The notes under the pieces were generated by a model, which was not told where the DNA came from, did no database searches, and was given only the letters and a program-made list of their open reading frames with translations. Positions 56,206-64,000 of a stretch of DNA of 64,000 nt are shown here, piece after piece. Both the position numbers and the translations under genes were made by a program. Location of the stretch: NCBI GenBank assembly GCA_047967505.1, contig CM106539.1; one strand, given 5' to 3'. The DNA comes from Dipteris shenzhenensis (taxonomy: Eukaryota > Polypodiophyta > Polypodiopsida > Gleicheniales). Within the stretch, counting starts at the first letter, position 1; the number at the start of each line of letters is the position of its first letter.

Positions 56206-56703
56206 TGACACGACCCCAGCACTTCTGAAACCTCTGATTTGCAAGCAAACACAAGAACACACCAAACGTGAGGAAACTAAGCAGGCTGCTCACCACCCAA
56301 CCATGACATCTATGGGATGCGTTCCCGAATCGGGAGATGTCCCCTTCGTGCCTCGAGCTGAGCTACTGGCACGAACTTTCATACCACTAGGTGGTGTTGT
56401 GAAGCTTGGGATCTGCTACTGGGCCTTGGGCTACGCTATGATGCAGGCTCGTGTCCGCGACTCAATCCAGAATCAGGCACCTGGGAACGAGACTTGCTGC
56501 CATCGGCTCCCTGAGAACTGAACCTCTGGGTCCCTTATATAGACTCGGGCCCCAAGCACCAAAAATAGTGAAGACCTCTATTTGAGTCGTACCCTTGCCA
56601 CTCAACCCGAGAATCAAGCTTGCCTAGATCCAAGCCTCCCGAGGCTACCTGAGCTAGTCTTGTGTACCCAGTACACGTCACATACTAATCCGTGCACATG
56701 ACA
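56206..56703 (-). repeat. 5' LTR of the chromovirus
   Basis: 498 bp, partner of 50060-51032, e.g. shared TCTGATTTGCAAGCAAACAC and CTTGCTGCCATCGGCTCCCT. A TTATATA run at about 56536-56542 of the + strand lies in the wrong orientation for the element and is probably chance. Confidence 0.9.
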
Positions 56704-56839
56704 TACACGCACGCACGCACGCACATCCTTCTGTCGTATTAGCCGACATGCAAATTACACGTGAAGATGTTGTCCATGTTGCGGGCTGCTGGTATTTGCG
56801 ATAATTCTTTCTATTTTAAGTGGTGTGTTGCCCTATCTA

Positions 56840-57557
56840 CTAGATTTAGATGCTCATTTGGGAGAGACTAAAATGAAATTATAGTTGTATGAAGACTTTG
56901 TATAAATGGATCATAGTTGCCAGTCGTTTGGAAACACGTTTCCAGTTTCTAAACGTGTTTCGATTCCAAAATTTCCCCAGGTGCCTGTTTTACAAAAAAC
57001 TACTATATAGGTACACATTCTTGGGACCTAAAATGCATGATTTCATGCACTAATGGCACTCAGAACACTGAGGAACATAGAGGAAAACATTTCAGCAATC
57101 TCATATGTTCATACACTTAGAAGTGAGCCTAGGAAGGCGTTTTCGAACAAAGCGTGATGGCGACAACTCCTTCGACGATTTTGATAAAAATAGGGCAATA
57201 ATTGACCTTAGGGCCTTCTGCCCCAAAAACCACTGCAAAAAATATAACATTTTTTATTTCCAAATGTTTGGTAACGTTTCAAAAAATTAAAAACACGTTT
57301 CATTGCAACTATGAAATGGATGCTCAAGTATGTGTGGGTGTGTAGATTTGTATGTGTGAGAGCATATGTTTATACTATGGTCTACACTCACTGTTGGGCG
57401 CGGCGCTGATGACGTCAGTGGGGATGTCATAGTAGCTAGTCCTTGCTATGCGTGATGGAGTTTATGGTTCTCAACCTTATGAGTGACTATCATGAGATTT
57501 TGATACTGAACTATGTTGTTTTTAGAGGATGAGTTTGGGCATATTCCTTGATTCATC
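56840..57557 (+). repeat. R1 dispersed repeat, copy 3 (split by a MITE)
   Basis: Matches copy 2 at its left end (TAGATTTAGATGCTC, GGGAGAGACTAAAATGAAA), lacks about 120 bp, then resumes at GAAGACTTTGTATAAATGGA; the MITE interrupts here, and R1 continues from ATGCTCAAGTATGTGTGG to GATTCATCTATATA. The right end passes into (TA)n(GA)n next to the RanBP2-type gene. Confidence 0.88.
56912..57313. mobile_element. 402-bp MITE with hAT-type 8-bp target duplication
   Basis: Flanked by AAATGGAT at 56904-56911 and 57314-57321. Ends are CATAGTTGC and its exact inverse GCAACTATG. Just inside, AAACACGTTT occurs at 56932-56941 and 57291-57300, with the inverse AAACGTGTTT at 56951-56960, as subterminal transposase-binding repeats often appear. 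No coding capacity. Sister R1 copies have the uninterrupted sequence with a single AAATGGAT (37894-37901, 50699-50706), which confirms both ends to the base. An 8-bp duplication is characteristic of hAT elements. Confidence 0.9.

Positions 57558-57626
<69 letters not shown>
57558..57626 (+). promoter_or_regulatory. (TA)9(GA)26 tract immediately upstream of the RanBP2-type gene
   Basis: TA dinucleotides 57558-57575 followed by pure GA to 57626, 21 bp before the ATG. The TA run could serve as TATA box and the GA run as GAGA-type element or 5' leader. The sequence TCTTCTTGTAAACAG before the ATG looks like a splice acceptor, so a 5' leader intron with a more distant promoter is the alternative. 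Confidence 0.5.
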
Positions 57627-57628
<2 letters not shown>

Positions 57629-57647
57629 GATATCTTCTTGTAAACAG

Positions 57648-59970
57648 ATGGATCGCTCTGGAGGGCCAAAGCGAGCACGTGGAGATGGTGAGTGGAATCA
57701 TGCATATCCAGGCAATCTATTAGTTTGATATTTGAGGATTGGATCGTTTTTCAATTGTCAATACTGAATCATTGCGAGCCATGTATTAGTCTGATAGTTG
57801 AGGATTGGATTTTTTTTCAATTGTCAATACTGTAGGCAATTCGACATAAGCCAATGATTCCAAATTTCATTTTTTCCAGACTTTGTTGCCTCTTTGATTT
57901 CTTACTTAGATTGATTTCGCCCATCCATATATCTTAGCAAATAGTAGTAGACATAGTGTTTTGTTCAAGAGCTGGCTAGTTGCTTGCCCTGAGAAAATGG
58001 TGATAGTTTGATGTGGAGCTGGCTGGCTTCATTGATGTGATTAATGTTGAGATTGTTGTGTCTGGGATATTGTTTTCCCTGGGAAGATGGTGACATAGAT
58101 GGCTTCATCTGATGCTGTTACACTGAGTTAGTTGGTTTTGGAACTGCCTCTTGTAAAATTATGTCTGTTTGCCCTCGTGGGTAAAGATTGTCCATAGAAT
58201 TCCATTTACTGATGCTGTTACACTGAGTTAGTTGGTTTTGGAACTGCCTCTTGTAAAATTATGTCTGTTTGCCCTCGTGGGTAAAGATTGTCCATAGAAT
58301 TCCATTTACTTGTTCAGCTATATCAAGCATAATGGGGTGTCCGTGGTTGACTTCCTTTGAACCGTTTTGATGTAATGGCATTCTTTAGAGCCTTGCTCAT
58401 GGGGCTTTGCTAGGGGAACTGATCAAGCAAATGTGATGGCATTTAATGTTTTTCCATTTGTCTTTGGTGTCCAGGGGCTCAAGGAGAAGGAGACTGGACA
58501 TGCCCACAATGTGGAAATGTGAATTTTGCCTTCAGAACTACATGTAACCTGCGGAAATGTGGAGCTTCCAAACCATCTCATGCTGCACAGGTATGGTTTG
58601 GACAAGGAAGATTTTATTTTGCAGCTATCTAAAAGCATTGCTCTAGTTGTACTGAGCCTAGCATTATAAGGTGTCAAAGCTTATATTATCATTGGAACAT
58701 GCTGTTTGCCAGCGAGTGGGACCAATGAATCCGCCAGTATATGAGCAGGTACCCCCACCAATGTACATGGGGGGTCCTGGCGCTCAACAAACTGTACATT
58801 TGGGAATGCCTCCAAGTTATGGAGTGCCGATGGGTGTTCCGTCTGCAGCAGGTTTACCTTATGATTACAGCACCTCATTGAATGTGCCTCCGTCTTATAG
58901 CACAATTCCTTTGCAATCGTCCTACATTCCTACAGGTTCTCTTGTTGGTGGAGGTGAGTCATTGTTTATTATTGGATAGGATTTTGTGATGGAAACTTGG
59001 CATGATCATACATTTTTACTAGTATTGATGCGGAACATGTCCTGTGTATGCAAATGAGTTTACCCTCATTGAACGTTTGTTTGTAAAATGCTTCTTTTTA
59101 CTAATTTTATTTAAAAATTCTATTGCAGGCTTGGGATATGCAACCGGACCAGTAATTGATGGAGCTTATGGAATGAGCTTAAGCATGGGCCGAGGGCCAA
59201 TGGTAGCTAGCCATCTTTTGTTCATGTTTAGCTTTCTAGTAACTACAAATTTTGAATGCAGCTTTTTGAGTCCTTACTATATGGTATCTTGGATGGGAAT
59301 AACGAGATTTAAAGTGCACTAAGATCTGTAGTTCTTTTTTGTAAATAGATACCTGGCCCAGGAACTGGACTCTACATGGAGGAGAATGGTTCCCGTAAAC
59401 GAAGAGGAGGTAATTAGACTTTAAATTCAGGGGTATTTATATTATTGATTTGTTGAGAAAGCGTCTTTGTCTGGTAAGGTTGATACTAATTAAAATTCTG
59501 TGTAGGTCCAGATGGAACATCAGAAGGTGATTGGATCTGTCCAAAGTGTGGAAATTCCAATTTTGCTTTCAGAACAACATGCAACATGCGGAAATGCAAC
59601 ACACCAAAACCGGCTGGACCAGTAAGTTATTTATGATTTGGCAACTAAATAGGCTGTTTTTGTGCAGCGTGCTGGTCATGAATTGTTTAGATGCTGACTG
59701 TAATGGGTGCTCCTTTCAGGCTTCGCGGACGCAAGGAAAGTCTTCCTCATCTGGTATTTCTCTGAATGTACTTCCTAGATCAGCCTTTTGACATTTTATG
59801 TTGTACCATTCACTGGCTGAGATCTATTGCCTTGTACAGATACCACAGCTCCAGATGGTAGTTGGGCTTGCGACAAATGTGGCAATGTCAATTATCCTTT
59901 TCGAACAAAATGCAATCGCAGGAGCTGTGGAGCAGAGAAGCCATCTGATGGAAAGCAATCAGCAAAGTGA
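57648..59970 (+). CDS. RanBP2-type zinc-finger protein with three fingers, 270 aa, 8 exons
   Basis: Exons 57648-57687, 58475-58590, 58713-58953, 59129-59202, 59349-59409, 59506-59621, 59720-59753, 59840-59970; all introns are GT-AG, phases agree, total 813 nt. Fingers: residues 20-42 (DWTCPQCGNVNFAFRTTC..), 186-208 (DWICPKCGNSNFAFRTTC..) and 235-257 (SWACDKCGNVNYPFRTKC..), each C-x2-C-x10-C-x4-C with the GNVN/NFxFR core that in ZRANB2-type fingers contacts single-stranded RNA. Between fingers 1 and 2 lies a Pro/Gly/Tyr/Met-rich linker (53-165). A basic KRKRRG-like patch precedes finger 2. The layout (one finger, long PGY linker, two fingers) matches Arabidopsis At1g67325, a RanBP2/NZF-type protein; RNA binding in the nucleus is inferred. 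Fingers 1, 2 and 3 each start in a separate exon after a phase-1 intron. Confidence 0.93.
57718..57835. repeat. 66-bp imperfect tandem duplication in intron 1
   Basis: TATTAGT(T/C)TGATA(T/G)TTGAGG and TTTTTCAATTGTCAATACTG start at 57718 and again 66 bp later at 57784. Confidence 0.8.
58111..58310. repeat. Perfect 100-bp tandem duplication in intron 1
   Basis: 58111-58210 and 58211-58310 read identically from GATGCTGTTACACTGAG to GAATTCCATTTACT. No difference was seen, so it is very recent or an assembly artefact. Confidence 0.92.
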
Positions 59971-60020
59971 TCGTCCCATGACCAGGTTTGTTTACGTTTA
60001 AGCTTATCAAATCACTGGCA

Positions 60021-60026
60021 AATAAA
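60021..60026 (+). terminator. Possible polyadenylation signal
   Basis: AATAAA 51 bp after the stop codon of the RanBP2-type gene. Plant signals are weak, so this is only a candidate; the transcript may extend further. Confidence 0.35.
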
Positions 60027-61930
60027 TCCAATCTAGCAGAGCTGTTCAGGTAATATAGTCCTTAATTGTTTTCCTTAGGCGGTTCCATTTTTAAGGTAAA
60101 GGAGTGATCCTTGTTTAGTTTGCTCTTAACACCTTTAGGTTTTATTGGTTGTATCGAGTAAGTGTTATGAATTGATTTATACCGCTGCCACTGTTCCAGT
60201 GAGTGCTTGCTTGCACTTTTGAGGATGGAGGTCGAGAGTCGGCGTCACCACGTTCTACCCTGTCAGGGTTTGCAGTCTGTCAAGGTGTCAGTTTGTGGCC
60301 GGTTTTCCGTTTGCTTCAGCTGTCGTCTCGTCAAGTTGGTTCTGCAGTGCACATCCTTAGGATGCTATTCCTATGGATCTGCAGTGAGTTGTCAGTGGAG
60401 TAGCAGTGGTCATGTCTGGTGCAATCTTCCAGCTTCTAGGGTATGCTGTTTCTTTTTGTTTCTTGATAGCTATGGGCTAAAAAGACACGGTTTTTTGAGG
60501 ATCAGCACAGACCATAGGTTACGTTCTAGCTGATTTGAGTATTTCCATCATGCAGATTCTGTTTGGCTTATGCTGCTTTTAGAACAGTTCATCTCGTCTA
60601 GGATCTGGTGGGAGTCCACCTGGGCATAATTTTGAAGATAGTGTCGCTGTGCACAGGTCACTAGTTTTAAGATTGCATGTATGTCTACAAGTATGTCTGA
60701 ATGATGTTGCTGGTTTAAACTTAATTCTTTCAAATTGCATGATGTCTAGTAACATATATGATGTGCTTGCTGGGTTAAACTAAGAAAGTGTTCTCTGAGA
60801 TGGATTGTTTCCTGTTATCTTACTGGGTAAGAGCTTAACAGTGTTGCATACAAAATAACTGAGCTAGAACGTAGGAGGTTTAGGAAGCTTATATATACAG
60901 CCTAGGTTTCTCTTGTGTGGTTCCGTATTTTGGGGTAGGGGTGCATGAGTAGATGACTACAAGCCACAATTTTTGATTTTAGATGGTCGTAGGAATCAGC
61001 CTTACTCAATATTATATTACCCAATCAAGCATAGCCGATTCGTGAACCTCAAGTTTTTGAGTGGCATTAGAACACAGTTGTCTTGTAACATCTGTGTAGA
61101 TTTGTAAATGGTTCTAGCTAGAATTATCATGAGTGTACGATTCTGTAGTCTCTGGGTAATCTATCTCTTTACCATAGTGTTGTGACAATAGAATTGGAGT
61201 CATACAGTAAAGTTTTCTGTTGAAATTTAAAAAATCTTTTGGCTAGGCTTTCTTGTCGTGAAGGACAAACTCTTATTGCACGGATCACCTACCCTCCAGT
61301 CTGTCCTAAAAACTGAAGTAGATTTTGTCAAGGTGGAAGGCACCTTTCAGCTTACAGGAGAGTTGATAGTGTTGTTTGGTCCAAACTCCTCTTTACATTA
61401 GCCAAAGAATTTTGTTAACGAGATTTTGGTGAACATTGATGGTTTATGGGACATATATTGGTATTTTCAAAAGTGAGTTGGCCTTGAGTAATTGTGCCTG
61501 CATGACAAGAATTCAAAAAGCTGACACAAAGGACATCACTTTTTGTGAATGATATGATAACATATAACTTTTTTGAGCCCCTTGAGTGTCTTCATCGTAT
61601 AGACGTTTTATTGCCTCCTGATACGAATTTAATATTTTTCGGATACTAAATCTTTTTGAGTGTACTCAAATGAACTCCTTAAGAGACCTTCTATAACATT
61701 ACGATTTCAATAGGTACTTGTCTTTAGTGCTTTCTTTATCACTTCTTTATTCTAGGTGGTGGTGGTTATATTTGTCTTTATTGTCTTTATTGTGCTTTCT
61801 TCATCACTTTGTTCTGGGTGGCGGTGGTTATACTAGCTTTGGGTATGTTTGAAATTAAAATTAGAAATCATGTTCCGCCGCCCGTCCCTCCCTTATTTTC
61901 TTTCGTACCATAAAAACAGCACGAGGAAAT

Positions 61931-61960
61931 TGCTCTCTCTCTCTCTCTCTCTCTCTCTCC
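61931..61960. repeat. (CT)n microsatellite
   Basis: About 14 CT units, followed by C-rich DNA. Confidence 0.95.
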
Positions 61961-63397
61961 CCCTCGGTCCTCCCCCCTTCCCTTTGTTACAACAAAAGCA
62001 GCACAAGAAATAACTCTCCGCCCCCCCCTTTCCCGAGGGGGAAAAAGGTGTAAATGCACCAACCTAATTGTACTTCTCATCCTCTTGGTATTTATTTTGT
62101 TAGCCTATAGGAGATCGAAAATCTTTTGAAGCTTTGCTAAGCTTATGATTGGGTTTTGATATAGATGAGTAAGTAGCTTTCTTCCCTATTTTTAGTTGTC
62201 TTGTGTTCTTTTTATCACTCTCTTTCCTTCTTTCTTTTTCTTCCTTCCTCACTTGTGTGTATGTGGTGCTCATGATGTGCAAGTGCACACGCAATGCTCA
62301 CTGTTTATTTTTGTCTTTTAGGGGGAGGGGGGGGACTTTGCTTGTAGCCTATGATTAGGTTTTGATATAGACATAAATGTAGCTTTGTTTATCGCTTTCC
62401 CTAAGCCGCTTTCTTCACATCGTGTGGTGCAATGGGCTTATTTTCAGGATTACTTTAAACTGTGTTTTATTTATCTTGTAATCCTCTTTCTCTTTCTCTT
62501 CCTCTCTTTCTTTCATGCGATGTGAATACTTATAAGATTGGGTGTGAAATTAAGATGAAGCAAAGGTTTAGATTATATTTCTAGATTTTTGCATTGAGGA
62601 TTAGTTCTCTTGGCCGTCTATGTTGTCTTAAACTTTCGATGCATCCTCCCGTACTAGAGGTTGTCCTTAGTTTTCAAGCTTTATTGAAGACTGATAATAG
62701 CTAGCAAAAAATTGTTATTTGAGACAAGTAAGAAAGATATAAACAATATTCTATGGCGACACAAACTTCTCTTTTGCGCTTGCTAATGAATTTGCGTTGA
62801 GGTACTATATTTTGACCTATTTGACTATATGAATATATGATGTGTCATTTTGTGTGAGCCTAAAGAACGAACTTGTAGTTGACTCTCATTGTATTTCTTG
62901 TTGTAAAGCTTAAGAGGTAGACTATATTCTTTATTTGCACTATTGTGTGCGCATGTGCCAGTCGGTTTTGTGAATGTTCATGATTTTTGTGTAACGTGCA
63001 TTTATATATATGATGTTGTATTGTGGCGACTTGAATTATGTTTTATCCTACCATGTGTTATGTTTGTGTTTATGCTTAGCTAGGTTTGAATGCATGTGTA
63101 GAGTTTAAAGTCTCCTTATGGAAGTATTTATAGATCATAAATGTGCGGTTTGTTATTGTATTGTAAATATTTCTAGTAGCAAGAATGTCATCAATTTGAA
63201 GTTTTGTGTGGAATTGAATGTCTCAATCACGAACACTAAGGCATTTGTTGCTATTAAGTAGCTGCTTCTTTAGTGTTTGCAAGAAGTTATGATGTTGAGC
63301 TTCTTTGGGACTATTATTGAAGTTGCCCTCTTTTAATTGGTTTATGTAATCAACCATTTTGCATGCTTTTTTGAAAGATATAGTATCTCAAAAGAAA

Positions 63398-63490
63398 AAT
63401 AAATAGAAATATTTTACATAAAAAGGGTATGCTTCAATGTTCAATAAATGGAAATACTTGCAATAAAAAGGGATGCTTTAATATTCTATT
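63398..63490. repeat. About 45-bp tandem duplication
   Basis: AATAAAT(A/G)GAAATA..TT..CA(A)TAAAAAGGG..ATGCTT starts at about 63398 and 63443. Confidence 0.7.
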
Positions 63491-64000
63491 TGGAATGTGC
63501 GTTGTTTGATGTCGCTTACTCTTGCATGTGTCATTTGTGTCAAATGAAACAATTGGATGTAACGAAACATGGCTACTAGAACTTCATGGTGGTTGCTCAC
63601 CTGTCCTTCAATATGAAAAGAGGAATCCTATTTAGTAAGGTTGTGAATGAGTATTTAATGCATTTTGAAACATGGACAAGAATTGCATACTTGCCTTGAA
63701 AAGTACTTTACATGCACATGTTACTATGAAATGAAAAAAGTCTCTCATTTCTCATATAATTTTTAGACTCTTTGTGCGACTTTCATGATAGAGTTACCTT
63801 ACCTTGTGTATTTTAAGGTTTGCTTTCTTTGATACAAGGCATCCTTAAGCAAAATGTACAAACATTTTGGAGTACAGAGTAGAAAGGAAGTCTGAAACTC
63901 TTCAAATTGAGTGATTTGTAAAGAGAAATTGAAGGGTGTTGTATTGTTGTGTTGTGTTAACGTTGGATAATGCGGTACTTATGCTTTGTAACCAAATGAA

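Larger units (their letters stand above)
50060..56703 (-). mobile_element. Complete but inactivated Ty3-gypsy chromovirus
   Basis: LTRs at 50060-51032 and 56206-56703 with a 5-bp target duplication TACAC (50055-50059, 56704-56708). LTR termini are TGTCAT and GTGTCA in element orientation. Primer site TGGTATCAGAGCC (56203-56191), polypurine AGAGGAGGGGAAG before the 3' LTR. Order on the minus strand: gag, zinc knuckle, protease, RT, RNase H, integrase with DDE and a C-terminal chromodomain, the hallmark of chromoviruses. Several frame breaks plus a mutated protease block and RT box show it is dead, and the LTRs differ by many substitutions. A 443-bp R1 repeat sits inside the 3' LTR, so R1 moved after this insertion. 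Confidence 0.92.
60027..64000. other. Downstream region without a recognised gene
   Basis: 60.2-60.5 kb is less AT-rich and might be an extended 3' UTR of the zinc-finger gene. 61.7-61.85 kb repeats GGTGGTGGTTATA..TTGTCTTTATTG in tandem with drift. From 62 kb to the edge the DNA is AT-rich with only short frames and no motif. Confidence 0.4.

Noticed and set aside
50060-56703. A single host gene spanning the long minus-strand frames
   Set aside because: Domain order, LTRs, primer site, polypurine tract and TACAC duplication define a retrotransposon.
60207-60533. 108-codon frame downstream of the zinc-finger gene
   Set aside because: Overlapping frames are open in the same stretch, there is no motif, and it is more simply a 3' UTR or intergenic segment.
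1-64000. CRISPR arrays, bacterial operons, tRNA or rRNA genes
   Set aside because: No regularly spaced identical repeats, no Shine-Dalgarno gene clusters and no cloverleaf or rRNA core sequences were recognised; the only spliced gene is eukaryotic.

Overview
The window looks like nuclear DNA from a land plant with a repeat-rich genome. Evidence: spliced GT-AG introns, a three-finger RanBP2-type zinc-finger gene whose closest recognised architecture is the plant protein At1g67325, Ty1-copia and Ty3-gypsy (chromovirus) retrotransposons, LINE and hAT remnants, and many (GA)n/(CT)n microsatellites. The short introns of the one complete host gene and the dense decayed repeats would fit a fern or lycophyte better than a conifer. 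That is inference; nothing here fixes the species.

Layout. 1-1230 (-): the N-terminal 410 codons of a PIF1-family DNA helicase, running off the left edge. 2442-5095: a non-autonomous LTR element (TRIM/LARD type) with no recognisable pol. About 7.5-8.8 kb: a decayed hAT transposase. 10.25-12.89 kb: a 5'-truncated LINE ending in a poly-A tract. 16.8-18.6 kb (-): a copia element deleted down to 1.8 kb. 18.6-27.6 kb: mostly degenerate DNA with short tandem duplications, one PIF1-like helicase remnant (22.4-22.9 kb, -) and microsatellites. 27.6-36.0 kb (-): a Ty3-gypsy element with a likely GATAT target-site duplication, interrupted by about 5 kb of unidentified DNA that carries acidic gag-like reading frames. 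38.4-39.5 kb (+): another gypsy fragment ending near a (GA)30 tract. 39.6-41.7 kb: GC-rich DNA with a LINE-type zinc motif. 43227-49417 (+): a complete, very young Ty1-copia element. 50060-56703 (-): a complete but inactivated chromovirus with a TACAC duplication, its 3' LTR split by a 443-bp repeat (called R1 here). 56.84-57.56 kb: another R1 copy, itself split by a 402-bp hAT-type MITE. 57648-59970 (+): the RanBP2-type zinc-finger gene (8 exons, 270 aa), starting about 90 bp after the R1 copy ends. 60.0-64.0 kb: downstream DNA without a recognised gene.

The two host genes (PIF1-like helicase and RanBP2-type protein) are far apart and show no functional link; the space between them is successive mobile-element insertions. 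The most informative points are: the copia element with two LTRs that read as identical, a perfect 28-bp palindrome in each LTR, a 1.56-kb GTAC-rich leader and one in-frame UGA; the MITE with an exact 8-bp target duplication and two unoccupied sites in sister R1 copies; the R1/(TA)n(GA)n sequence directly upstream of the RanBP2-type gene; and a basic RQxAL motif at the helicase N-terminus that resembles RPA32-binding motifs. I did not find a multi-gene system of a new kind.
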